In this document: one piece after another, positions 20,738-28,445 of the stretch
Layout of the letters: each line of letters starts with the position of its first letter
How positions within the stretch are numbered: position 1 is the first letter of the stretch
DNA from: Lacticaseibacillus yichunensis
GTDB lineage: Bacteria; Bacillota; Bacilli; Lactobacillales; Lactobacillaceae
DNA length: 53,886 bases
Direction of reading: 5' to 3'
Assembly (NCBI RefSeq): GCF_003946405.1
Contig: NZ_RHOG01000015.1
Location: forward strand, 1 to 53,886
The notes under the pieces: model-generated
The model's input: only the letters and a program-made list of their open reading frames with translations
What the model was told of the DNA's origin: nothing
Databases searched by the model: none
Position numbers and translations under genes: made by a program

Positions 20738-21745
20738 ATGACACAGCGTGCACGTTTGATCTATAATCCGACAGCCGGCAACGAGGGCATGACTCGTTAC
20801 GTGGCTGAGATCTTGAATGTGCTGGAAAGTGCCGGCTATGAAGCCAGCGCCTTTCAGACAACGCCGGAACCATTTTCGGCCAAAAAAGAGGCGTCCCGGG
20901 CGACCGAAGACGGGTTTGACCTCGTGGTTGCGGCAGGCGGCGACGGCACCATTAATGAAGTCGTCAATGGCATCGCGCCGCATCAACGGCGGCCGAAAAT
21001 GGCCATCATTCCGGCTGGGACGACGAACGACTATGCCCGCGCCTTGAAAATTCCGCGGGAAGATCCGGTCGCGGCGGCGAAGGTCGTCGCATCCGGCAAA
21101 ACGCTACGGATGGACATTGGCCAGGCTAATGATACCTACTTCATGAACATCGCAGCTGGCGGGCTGCTCACCGAGCTGACCTATGCCGTACCATCAGAAT
21201 TCAAATCGATCTTCGGCTATTTTGCCTATGTCATGAAAGGCGCAGAAATGTTGCCAGCGGTGCGGCGCTTCCCGTTGCACTTGGAATACGACGAAGGCAC
21301 CTATGACGGCCCGGCAAGCATGTTTTTGCTGGCGATGACCAACAGCATCGGCGGATTCGAGCAGATCGTCCCGGATTCCGCGCTGGGCGATGGCAAGTTC
21401 TCCCTGATCGTGGTAAAGACCGCGAACATGGCCGACATTCTGGTCCTGATGGGAAAAGTGTTGACCGGTGGCCGGCATGTCGATGATCCGAATATCATCT
21501 ACACCAAAACGCGTGTGCTCAAAGCCGCGCGCGGGGATGGCGATGAAATGAAGATCAACTTGGATGGCGAATACGGCGGCTCGGCTCCGATGACCTTCAC
21601 CAACCTGAAGCAGCACATCGAGATGTACGCCAACGTGGACGAAATTCCAGCGGCGGCGCTCGGTGGCGCAGCGGATCACGTCAAAGAAGTCGAAACAATT
21701 GCCCATCAAGACATCGACGGCGATGGCAAGATCGGCATCAAATAG
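20738..21745 (+). CDS. dagK: Diacylglycerol kinase DagK
   Basis: Soluble lipid kinase (335 aa) that phosphorylates diacylglycerol, recycling it into phospholipid synthesis after lipoteichoic acid assembly. The NAD-kinase-like fold is marked by RLIYNPTAGNE (about 6-16) and AAGGDGTINEVVNGI (about 66-80), followed by IPAGTTNDYARAL. The C-terminus carries an extra tail ending DIDGDGKIGIK, which resembles a Ca-binding EF-hand or dockerin loop (Dx[DN]GDG); whether it binds metal is unknown. It is cotranscribed with gatCAB, the usual Firmicutes arrangement, and ends at a strong terminator. Confidence 0.95.
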   Translation: MTQRARLIYNPTAGNEGMTRYVAEILNVLESAGYEASAFQTTPEPFSAKKEASRATEDGFDLVVAAGGDGTINEVVNGIAPHQRRPKMAIIPAGTTNDYARALKIPREDPVAAAKVVASGKTLRMDIGQANDTYFMNIAAGGLLTELTYAVPSEFKSIFGYFAYVMKGAEMLPAVRRFPLHLEYDEGTYDGPASMFLLAMTNSIGGFEQIVPDSALGDGKFSLIVVKTANMADILVLMGKVLTGGRHVDDPNIIYTKTRVLKAARGDGDEMKINLDGEYGGSAPMTFTNLKQHIEMYANVDEIPAAALGGAADHVKEVETIAHQDIDGDGKIGIK

Positions 21746-21752
21746 CACACGG

Positions 21753-21782
21753 AAAAGCGGCGAAGCGATTCGCTGCTTTTTT
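21753..21782 (+). terminator. Rho-independent terminator after dagK
   Basis: AAGCGGCGAA pairs with TTCGCTGCTT around a GCGA tetraloop, with six T. Confidence 0.93.
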
Positions 21783-21981
21783 GATTCTGGGCGGAAGGAC
21801 TCGATGTAGACTTCGACAAGACCAGTGCACATCTTTCCTGTTGCATGAAGTCAAACTAGAGTCCGTATAATCTATGTTGGCAACTTGGCCGTTAATGGTG
21901 TTGAGCTGTGACAAAAGAACCTGCAGAATGTGCAAGGGGGGGGCGAGATCTTGGCCGAAGTTGATACGATGAACTACGTGA

Positions 21982-22128
21982 GGGTGGACTATGGCCAGAA
22001 ATGGCTCAGCCCCCTCGTCGGTGTTAGCGGCTCTGCCGCTTACACCGAAAGTGAGCTTTAAGACCGCGCACTTTGCGGGCTTAAAGTCACTTGGGAGCGT
22101 TCCAGCCATTTCTGGCCATAGCCCACCC
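21982..22128 (+). repeat. Family B multibranched repeat, copy 2 (147 nt)
   Basis: The outer helix GGGTGG + CTATGGCCAGAAATGGCT pairs perfectly over 18 bp with AGCCATTTCTGGCCATAG + CCCACC. Inner hairpin 1 is GGTGT-AGCGGC-tct-GCCGCT-ACACC. Inner hairpin 2 is AGTGA-CTTTAAG-CCGC / GCGG-CTTAAAG-TCACT. The 200 bp before it (21783-21981) hold no gene I can support; a TTGCAT/TATAAT pair with a long 19-bp spacer at 21841-21871 is a possible promoter. Confidence 0.88.
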
Positions 22129-22199
22129 GGGCTTTATTACAGACTTGCAAAGCAACACTGCTGTCGAGTCTTCGCCCTCTAGCGTCGTACACGCAATTC

Positions 22200-22208
22200 T
22201 GGTACACT
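22200..22208 (+). promoter_or_regulatory. Extended -10 promoter of rlmCD
   Basis: TGG plus TACACT, 72 bp after the family B repeat; predicted leader about 32 nt. Confidence 0.55.
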
Positions 22209-22246
22209 GGACGGGACTTTAGGCAGACTAATTAGGAGGCAGCAAC

Positions 22247-23623
22247 GTGCAGACACCGGTGCAAAAAAATCAGGAACTGACCGTGACGATCGCGGATCTC
22301 ACATATGAAGGCATGGGCGTCGCCAAGATCGACGGCTACCCCTTATTCATCGAGGACGCCTTGCCCGGCGAAGAAGCACGCATTCATGTGTTGAAGGTGC
22401 AAAAACAGTACGGCTTTGCCAAAATGGTGACGCTACTCAAGGCGTCGCCGGACCGTGTGGCACCGGTGGATGCGGCGCTCACGCAAACGGGCATCGCGCC
22501 GCTTCAACACTTGGCGTACCCCGCTCAACTCCAATTCAAGCAACGCCAGATCGAGCTGCTCTATCACAAGGCTCATTTGGATGATATTCCGGTATTGCCG
22601 ACGCTGGGTATGGCGGACCCGACCCATTACCGCAACAAGGCACAGATTCCGGTGCGCGAGATCAACGGGGTGCTGGAGACTGGTTTTTATAAGCGGCGCT
22701 CACATGAATTGGTCCCGATGACCGATTTTTACATTCAGGACCCATTGATCGACCAGGCTGTCGTCGTCGTGCGTGACCTACTGCGACAATACGGGGTGTC
22801 TGGCTATGATGAAGCGCGTGATCACGGGTTGGTGCGTCACATCATGGTGCGGCGCGCCCGCGCAACCGGCGAGATGATGGTCGTCTTGATCACTCGCAAC
22901 TGGGCGGTGCCGCATCTGGCCGAGCTCGTGGCTGGTATCACAGAGGCCTTGCCGCAGGTCGTTTCGGTGATGCAGGACCTCAATGCCAAGCGCACGAACG
23001 TGATCATGGGCAATGAGGTCAAAGTGTTAGCCGGCCGCGACTATATTGAAGATGAGCTGTTGGGACACCGATTCCGAATTTCCGCGCTCAGTTTTTACCA
23101 GGTCAATCCCCAGCAGACCGCAGTCTTGTATCAGACCGCGATCGATGCAGCGGCGCTGACAGGGGATGAGGTCGTGATCGATGCGTATTCCGGTATCGGG
23201 ACGATCTCGATCGCGCTGGCCGAGCACGCGCGGCGCGTTGAAGGGGTTGAGATCGTGCCAGCTGCCGTCGCTGATGCGCGTCTGAATGCCAGTCTTAACG
23301 GGCTCACCAACGTCCAATTCACCGTTGGCAAAGCCGAAGAGGTGATGCAGACCTGGCAGGCGCAGGGCATGAAGGCGGATGTGTTGATGGTGGATCCGCC
23401 GCGTAAAGGCCTTGCACCAGAATTTTTGGCGGCTGTGGGTCAGATCCTGCCGCCAAAAATGGTGTATATTTCCTGCAATCCGGCGACGCTGGCCCGTGAC
23501 TTGGTCGAGCTCCGCAGTTTTGGCTACACGGCGCGCAGCACCCAGCCGGTGGATATGTTCCCGCAAACGACACACATTGAATCCGTCACCGTTTTGACGC
23601 TGAGTGATCAGGCCGCGGAGTAG
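22247..23623 (+). CDS. rlmD: 23S rRNA (uracil-5-)-methyltransferase, RlmCD/RumA type
   Basis: SAM-dependent enzyme (458 aa) forming 5-methyluridine in 23S rRNA; Gram-positive homologues modify both U747 and U1939. It has an N-terminal TRAM RNA-binding domain (about 8-65: VTIADLTYEGMGVAKIDGYPLF), SAM-binding DAYSGIGTISIALAEHA, the DPPRKG motif and the catalytic Cys in SCNPATLARDL (about residue 410). The four Fe-S cysteines that follow TRAM in E. coli RumA are absent (ALTQTGIAPLQHLAYP instead). The GTG start at 22247 follows AGGAGG. It probably shares a transcript with the UPF0158 gene. Confidence 0.93.
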   Translation: MQTPVQKNQELTVTIADLTYEGMGVAKIDGYPLFIEDALPGEEARIHVLKVQKQYGFAKMVTLLKASPDRVAPVDAALTQTGIAPLQHLAYPAQLQFKQRQIELLYHKAHLDDIPVLPTLGMADPTHYRNKAQIPVREINGVLETGFYKRRSHELVPMTDFYIQDPLIDQAVVVVRDLLRQYGVSGYDEARDHGLVRHIMVRRARATGEMMVVLITRNWAVPHLAELVAGITEALPQVVSVMQDLNAKRTNVIMGNEVKVLAGRDYIEDELLGHRFRISALSFYQVNPQQTAVLYQTAIDAAALTGDEVVIDAYSGIGTISIALAEHARRVEGVEIVPAAVADARLNASLNGLTNVQFTVGKAEEVMQTWQAQGMKADVLMVDPPRKGLAPEFLAAVGQILPPKMVYISCNPATLARDLVELRSFGYTARSTQPVDMFPQTTHIESVTVLTLSDQAAE

Positions 23624-23661
23624 GGGAAAATTGTTTACTGAAGAACAAAGGAGTGGGTCAC

Positions 23662-24078
23662 ATGGTTCAAGTTGCGATTCAGGATATTGTGGATGCCATC
23701 GGGATGACCGGCACCGAGGATCAATATTATCTTGATCTGGGTACCGGCGACCTGCTATTTTATTCAGACATGGCCGCGGATGAAGATGATGTTCAAGAGC
23801 GGCTCGAGGCGGGGGATGACCAGTTATTGCCATTGCCTGATCTGTATGAGATCAACGATTATGCGACAATGTCGGCCTTTGTCGACAGGCAGGACGATCC
23901 GATCAATGCCGAGTTGGCCCGTGCGATTCAGGGCCGCGGGGCGTTTCGCCGGTTCAAGGATGAGGTCATCCGCCTCGGCGTTGCTCAAACCTGGTATGCG
24001 TTTGAAGCGGCCGCGCACGATGAGCTTGCCGTGGCCTGGTGCAACGAGAACCATGTGACCTTCACCGAAAAATCGTGA
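23662..24078 (+). CDS. UPF0158-family protein
   Basis: 138-aa protein resembling UPF0158: VAIQDIVDAIGMTGTEDQYYLDLGTGDLLF at the start and WYAFEAAAHDELAVAWCNENHV at the end. It is strongly acidic, soluble and of unknown function. AAAGGAGTG supports the ATG at 23662; a GTG at 23653 lies within the ribosome binding site. It is 38 bp after rlmCD with no terminator between, and ends at a large bidirectional hairpin. Confidence 0.8.
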   Translation: MVQVAIQDIVDAIGMTGTEDQYYLDLGTGDLLFYSDMAADEDDVQERLEAGDDQLLPLPDLYEINDYATMSAFVDRQDDPINAELARAIQGRGAFRRFKDEVIRLGVAQTWYAFEAAAHDELAVAWCNENHVTFTEKS

Positions 24079-24090
24079 TCATGACAAAAT

Positions 24091-24152
24091 AAAAAGCCGG
24101 TGCGATGCCGCTGCAAGTTTTCGCTTGCAGCTGACACATCGCGCCGGTTTTT
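24091..24152. terminator. Bidirectional terminator between UPF0158 and the SPFH gene
   Basis: AAAAAGCCGGTGCGATG pairs with CATCGCGCCGGTTTTT, with an inner GCTGCAAG/CTTGCAGC stem. Runs of five A and five T serve both directions. Confidence 0.92.
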
Positions 24153-24160
24153 GCGTGGCC

Positions 24161-25084
24161 TTATTTCTTTTGATTGGTGGTTGCGGCCAGCACTTGGCCA
24201 ACTGCTGGCAAACTGCCCAGCGAATCGACGGCGGTGCTTGGCAAAACAACGGTGTTGCTGGTTCCTTTGGCGAGGGCCTCAAGTGCTTCAACGTTCTTGT
24301 ACTTGAGGTACCGATCGCCGTTGTTTTCAAGACCGGCATTGATCGAGTTGATCTGATCCTTGATGGCGTCGGCGATCAGGCGCTGACTTTCAGCGCGGCC
24401 CTGGGCTTCCAGAATCTGGGTCTGTTTATTGGCCTCAGCCTCGAGAATCGCGGATTGCTTTTCACCTTCCGCTTTGGCGATGGCGGCCTGCTTGAGCCCT
24501 TCAGCCTCCATGATGTTGGCTTCCTTTTCACGGGAGGCGCGCAGTAGTTTGTTCATCGATTCCTGAATTGTCTTATCGACCTGAATCGAATCGATGTTGA
24601 CGCGATCGACATTCAGCCCATAGCCGGCCGTGGTCGTCGCAATCTGTTGAAAAAGTGTCTGGTTGATGTTCTCGGTGCCGTTGAGCACATCGTTGAGGTC
24701 CATGTTCCCGATGATGCCACGCAGATTGGCGCGGGTGTCCTGGACCATGGAGAGAACGGAATCCTTGTTTTGATAAACATACGCATTGACGTCGGTGATG
24801 TGATATTTCAATGTTTCGGAAATCCGCACCACCACGTTGTCCTTCGTGATCACTTCCTGCTCGTCGACCTTCAGTGGAATCTGCTTCATGTTGACGATCT
24901 CGGTGATGCGATAGACCAATGGCGGCACGACATGAAACCCAGGTTGCAGGGTCTGAACGTATTTACCCAAGCGCTCGACGATACCGACTTCCCCAGTGTG
25001 GATGATCGCGACGCTGGAAAACAGAATGACCAGCAGCGCAATGACAACGATCACAATGACAATACCAATGATGAGACCTGTCAT
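24161..25084 (-). CDS. SPFH/Band 7 (stomatin/prohibitin-like) membrane protein
   Basis: 307-aa membrane scaffold protein. One N-terminal transmembrane segment (about 4-27) is followed by the SPFH domain (about 28-190; IIHTGEVGIVERLGKYVQTLQPGFH, DNVVVRISETLKYHI, DTRANLRGIIGNMDLNDVL). A long Ala/Glu/Lys-rich coiled coil (about 185-255; AEGLKQAAIAKAEGEKQSAILEA) comes next. Such proteins oligomerise in lipid microdomains; the exact client is unknown. GGAGGGATTTGAC precedes the start. It lies 27 bp after a small NfeD-like gene on the same strand; NfeD and SPFH genes are commonly paired, which supports both calls. Confidence 0.92.
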   Translation of the reverse strand: MTGLIIGIVIVIVVIALLVILFSSVAIIHTGEVGIVERLGKYVQTLQPGFHVVPPLVYRITEIVNMKQIPLKVDEQEVITKDNVVVRISETLKYHITDVNAYVYQNKDSVLSMVQDTRANLRGIIGNMDLNDVLNGTENINQTLFQQIATTTAGYGLNVDRVNIDSIQVDKTIQESMNKLLRASREKEANIMEAEGLKQAAIAKAEGEKQSAILEAEANKQTQILEAQGRAESQRLIADAIKDQINSINAGLENNGDRYLKYKNVEALEALAKGTSNTVVLPSTAVDSLGSLPAVGQVLAATTNQKK

Positions 25085-25111
25085 GTCAAATCCCTCCTCG
25101 AAGACAATTTC

Positions 25112-25303
25112 TCAGTACTTCAACTGACGATCCGAGCGGCGCACTTCAAGGCCGAGTCGACCCACGGCCACAATCACGACCTGATCGCCGGGCCGCGCAT
25201 CGTCCAGAACGTGAAAATGGTAATGGATGCCAAACAGCACGACAGCTTGCACGGGTGGTTCTGGTAGGATGAAAATACTGCCGATCAGCCGTTCATCAAG
25301 CAT
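25112..25303 (-). CDS. Small NfeD-like OB-fold protein
   Basis: 63-aa protein. Its C-terminal half (VLDDARPGDQVVIVAVGRLGLEVRR) resembles the OB-fold domain of NfeD proteins. The transmembrane and protease parts of full NfeD are absent, so this would be a free OB domain. AAAGGAGGGG upstream of 25303 marks the start; an upstream ATG at 25345 lacks one. It is the first gene of a two-gene unit with the SPFH gene, expected to be its partner. The family call rests on short similarity plus context. Confidence 0.65.
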   Translation of the reverse strand: MLDERLIGSIFILPEPPVQAVVLFGIHYHFHVLDDARPGDQVVIVAVGRLGLEVRRSDRQLKY

Positions 25304-25370
25304 GGCCGCCCCTCCTTTATGAATGCGCTTCGTCAACACAATCATACGCCAAAACGTCGGAAAAAACAGG

Positions 25371-25548
25371 GTGCGGAGCCGAGCGGTTAGGGGCGGGCAG
25401 GTAGTCCGGCCTGGGCGGTTGATGGCTCACTTGGCCATCGGGCGACCAGGACGACTACATGTCCCGCCCCTGCTCGGCGAAGCCCAACTTCAAACAGGGT
25501 GCGGAGCCGAGCGGTTAGGGGTGGGTAGGTAGTGCAGCCTGGGAGATT
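25371..25548. repeat. Family A hairpin repeats, one full and one truncated unit (array R3)
   Basis: The full hairpin at 25378-25478 has outer arms GCCGAGC/GCTCGGC, then GGGGCGGG/CCCGCCCC and GTAGT/ACTAC, and tip TTGATGGC/GGCCATCG. The second unit starts at 25506 (GCCGAGCGGTTAGGGGTGGG) but stops after the 5' half near 25548, so it cannot fold. Orientation is inverted relative to R1, R2, R4 and R6. Confidence 0.88.
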
Positions 25549-25685
25549 TCCGTCTGAGGTGACGATGCTTCTGACGTTTTTCCTTCAGAATGATAAGTCC
25601 GCATCCCAATTTCGGCGGAAAGGCTGGTTTTCCGCCGATAGTTCGCTACACTAACAGAAGAGACTTCGCGAAAGGAGGGACCGAG

Positions 25686-26432
25686 ATGCCGCGCAAACAA
25701 GTCAAACCGATCTACGCCGATACTTACCAGCGGCATCACCGCCGCCTGGTGCTCGCGGGCATCGCGGCCGTTGTGCTGGCTGCCGCGCTGGTGCTGGTCG
25801 TGGTGTTCGTGCACCTGCAGAAGCCGCCTGCCTTGCGCGACAATCCCGTCCAAGGCGTCGTTCTGAGTCAAGATGACGCGACGCAGGATTTCTCAGCCTT
25901 GAAGAAAGCGGGGCTACGTTTCGCTTATCTCAAAACGACAGAAGGTGCGAGCTATTTTGACGATCGCTTCTCTGCCAATTATGACCAGAGCCGAGGCGGG
26001 CAATTAGCAATCGGGGTGTACCATCAATTCAGTTTTGACAGCACGCCCGCCGCACAAGCGCAACATTTCATCGCAAAAGTCGGCAGTGACATCGGCACCT
26101 TACCCATTGGCATCGCGCTAAGTTATCACGGGGATTATGCCGAAGACCCGCCAGCTGCCGCCTCTTTTCAGCGCGATCTGACCACCTTCATCAACCTACT
26201 TCAGGCGCATTACAACCGGGCTGTGGTCCTAATGGGCAGCGCGCAAGTTCTCAAGGCAGTGCAGGCTGTGGCCCCAACTGCCGGACGGTGGGTGACGGCA
26301 TCCGCCAAGCCCGCCCACGCGCAGTATTGGCAATATGGCAGTGGCACAGTCGCTGGCCAGACGCTGACCCGGGTCGCATTTCTCGGGACTGCCACCAGTT
26401 TTGCCAATCAATCTAACAAAACTGTTCGCTGA
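25686..26432 (+). CDS. GH25-fold (lysozyme-like) membrane protein lacking catalytic acids
   Basis: 248-aa protein with a basic cytoplasmic tail, one transmembrane segment (about 23-42) and an extracellular domain shaped like GH25 muramidases: GLRFAYLKTTEGASYFDDRFSANY, GVYHQFSF, then LPIGIALSYHG. In active GH25 enzymes the first strand reads GIDVS and a later strand LDIE or LDVE. Here these read GVVLSQ and IALS, so two of the usual acidic residues are missing; only the TEG Glu remains. It is likely a non-catalytic glycan-binding relative or a decayed enzyme. AAAGGAGGG precedes the ATG at 25686. Confidence 0.78.
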   Translation: MPRKQVKPIYADTYQRHHRRLVLAGIAAVVLAAALVLVVVFVHLQKPPALRDNPVQGVVLSQDDATQDFSALKKAGLRFAYLKTTEGASYFDDRFSANYDQSRGGQLAIGVYHQFSFDSTPAAQAQHFIAKVGSDIGTLPIGIALSYHGDYAEDPPAAASFQRDLTTFINLLQAHYNRAVVLMGSAQVLKAVQAVAPTAGRWVTASAKPAHAQYWQYGSGTVAGQTLTRVAFLGTATSFANQSNKTVR

Positions 26433-26498
26433 GTGTTCGCCAAAGCCATGGCATCGCCGCCGAATTGTTGGCATACTAAGCGGTGAGGTGAGTTCAAT

Positions 26499-26861
26499 AT
26501 GAAAAAATTTCTGATCGGGCTAGTCGTGCTCGTGGTTCTGGTCTTCGGCGGGTTGAAACTATACAGTGTCACGAATTATGGCGGCACGTCGTATTACACC
26601 CAGATCACGACGGACGGCAAGAAGATCACGCAAAAAGACGACAACGGCGCGACCTACACCGATTATGAGTACACCCTGGTCGGCTATGACGAAAATGGGG
26701 CACCGCGGACGCTGAATTTCAACGCGAACAAGGCCCGACCTTTGAAGAAAAACGCCTATCTCAAGCTGGTCTACAACGAGAAAAAAGGCGTCACCAGCTG
26801 GGAAGCAGTCGATGACGTCGATGTGCCAAAACAGGCAATGACCAAACTCGAACAGGAGTAA
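26499..26861 (+). CDS. YxeA-family small secreted or membrane-anchored protein
   Basis: 120-aa protein of the YxeA (DUF1093) type. An N-terminal signal or anchor (MKKFLIGLVVLVVLVFGGLKLYS) is followed by an OB-like domain (YYTQITTDGK, YTDYEYTLVGYDENGAPRTLNF, ARPLKKNAYLKLVYNEKKGVTSWEAV). It acts outside the membrane; function is unknown. GAGGTGAG precedes the start. It is 66 bp after the GH25-like gene on the same strand and ends at a bidirectional hairpin. Confidence 0.85.
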   Translation: MKKFLIGLVVLVVLVFGGLKLYSVTNYGGTSYYTQITTDGKKITQKDDNGATYTDYEYTLVGYDENGAPRTLNFNANKARPLKKNAYLKLVYNEKKGVTSWEAVDDVDVPKQAMTKLEQE

Positions 26862-26863
26862 CG

Positions 26864-26919
26864 AAAAAAAGTGGGAGAAATGGTTGGCGCAATTGCGCTG
26901 ACATCTCTTCCACTTTTTG
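26864..26919. terminator. Bidirectional terminator
   Basis: AAAAAAAGTGG...AGA...ATG pairs with CAT...TCT...CCACTTTTT, with a GCGC/GCGC tip; it lies between convergent genes. Confidence 0.88.
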
Positions 26920-26930
26920 TCTGTTGATTT

Positions 26931-27323
26931 TTACCCGCGTTCATCCGGGTTGTCTTCATCATCGGCCGGCCGGGGGACATTTGGATTAAAGATCGCATAG
27001 GTCGCATCTTCCGCTTCATCATACACAGACTCCGGCCCGTGTGCGCCGTTGGTAATGATCAGCTCATAGCCGTAATGGTCGAGGAATGTCAGCTTGGCCG
27101 TTGTGATGCCGGTGACCTGACCAGGCAGGGAGCGGCCATCGATCTGAATGTCCAGCTCAGGGGAGACACTGAGCTGATGGCTTTTGTTGGTCAGCTCATC
27201 TAAAAACGCATACTTGCCCGTATAGTGACCGGCCAGCGTCAACGCTGGGTTCGGTGCCGCTTTTGGCTTTTTCCGCAGCGCCTGGCTCAGGCCACTGGCG
27301 AGTCGATGGAAGCCCAATGCCAT
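26931..27323 (-). CDS. DUF4828-like protein
   Basis: 130-aa soluble protein with a beta-rich core (YTGKYAFLDELTNKSHQLSVSPELDIQIDGRSLPGQVTGI, LTFLDHYGYELIITNG) and an acidic tail (PADDEDNPDERG). The core resembles DUF4828 proteins of lactobacilli, whose role is unknown. The N-terminus is basic without a convincing signal peptide. GAGGAGGGACG precedes the start at 27323. It is divergent from the next oxidoreductase gene. Confidence 0.68.
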   Translation of the reverse strand: MALGFHRLASGLSQALRKKPKAAPNPALTLAGHYTGKYAFLDELTNKSHQLSVSPELDIQIDGRSLPGQVTGITTAKLTFLDHYGYELIITNGAHGPESVYDEAEDATYAIFNPNVPRPADDEDNPDERG

Positions 27324-27401
27324 TTTCGTCCCTCCTCGTTTCGTTCCCCATCATGATAGCACGAAGCAATGGGAGGCGGGTAGGTTGGCCTGCTTTCTCA
27401 A

Positions 27402-27431
27402 GCAATTACTGTTAAAATGAAAAGTAATTGC
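27402..27431 (+). promoter_or_regulatory. Promoter embedded in a perfect 9-bp inverted repeat
   Basis: GCAATTACT (27402-27410) and AGTAATTGC (27423-27431) flank an extended -10 (TGT plus TAAAAT, 27410-27418). A repressor bound here would cover the promoter of the oxidoreductase gene that starts at 27459. Confidence 0.6.
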
Positions 27432-27458
27432 AACAATTGTCATAAAAGGAGCGACGTT

Positions 27459-28436
27459 ATGAAACTCGGTGTGATCGGCACCAACTGGATCTCAGAACAA
27501 TTTGTCGCCGCGGCAACGGCCAGCGGTTTATATCAGCTCACGGCTGTGTATTCCCGGCGGCTCGAGACGGCGGAAAAATTCATCGCCAAAACGGCGCCGG
27601 CGCGAGCCTATGTGGACATGGGGGCGTTTCTTGCCGCGGATTTTGACGTTCTTTACATCGCCAGCCCCAACAGCCTTCATGCCGCGCAGACCATCGCCGG
27701 CCTGAACGCGGGCAAGCATGTGATCTGTGAAAAACCAATGGTCGCAGATCTAGGGGAGCTTGCGGCCCTTGAAAAAGCGCGCGCAACTCACCCAACGCTG
27801 CTGGTCTTTGAAGCGGCGCGGCATCTGTATGATCCAAATTTTGCGGTCATCAAAGATTATGCCCAAAATCAGCCGATCAGTGGGGCAACCTTGTCCTATG
27901 TGAAATATTCGTCGCGTTATGACGCGTACCTGGCCGGCGAGCAGCCGAATGTTTTTTCACCCGCATTTGCCGGTGGGGCACTGATGGATCTTGGGGTCTA
28001 TCTGATCTATGCAGCTGTGGCCTGGTTTGGTGTGCCAAACGCCGCGCAGTATTTGCCACACCTGTTGGCCAGCGGCGTCGATGGCGATGGGGTGGTGCGC
28101 TTTGCGTATGATGATTTTGCCGTGACAATGCTGTGCGGTAAGACCACGAATTCGTATGCGCCAAGTGAGATCTATTCCGGGCGGGCCACGCTGAGTTTCG
28201 ACAGTCCCGGGGAATTGAATTCACTGGCCCTGATCGATGGGGCGCGCCAGGATCTGACGCAGCCCAAGGACGACAACCCGATGGCCGATGAAGTGCGGGT
28301 GTTCGCCCAAGTCATCGCGGCCGGCGACCAAGCATTTGCTCAGCGCCAATTCGATTTGGCGACGCAGGTCCATACCCTGATGTGGCAGTTGCGCCAGCAG
28401 GCCGGGATTCATTTTCCAAGCGACCCGGTCAACTAG
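27459..28436 (+). CDS. Gfo/Idh/MocA-family oxidoreductase
   Basis: 325-aa NAD(P)-dependent oxidoreductase. The Rossmann N-terminus is LGVIGTNWISEQFV (about 3-16), followed by DVLYIASPNSLHAAQTIAGLNAGKHVICEKPMVADL with the canonical EKP motif. The substrate domain holds FAGGALMDLGVYLIYAAVAWFG. The substrate is unknown. It is a distant paralogue of the gene at 491-1465, differing in that it keeps EKP. AAAGGAGCG precedes the ATG at 27459. Its promoter lies inside a 9-bp inverted repeat. The helicase gene follows after 9 bp and is likely cotranscribed. Confidence 0.9.
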   Translation: MKLGVIGTNWISEQFVAAATASGLYQLTAVYSRRLETAEKFIAKTAPARAYVDMGAFLAADFDVLYIASPNSLHAAQTIAGLNAGKHVICEKPMVADLGELAALEKARATHPTLLVFEAARHLYDPNFAVIKDYAQNQPISGATLSYVKYSSRYDAYLAGEQPNVFSPAFAGGALMDLGVYLIYAAVAWFGVPNAAQYLPHLLASGVDGDGVVRFAYDDFAVTMLCGKTTNSYAPSEIYSGRATLSFDSPGELNSLALIDGARQDLTQPKDDNPMADEVRVFAQVIAAGDQAFAQRQFDLATQVHTLMWQLRQQAGIHFPSDPVN

Positions 28437-28445
28437 GAGGAGAAC

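Noticed and set aside
21881-21979. Small open frame of about 32 codons before family B copy 2
   Set aside because: No ribosome binding site, no recognisable sequence and atypical codon use; treated as non-coding.
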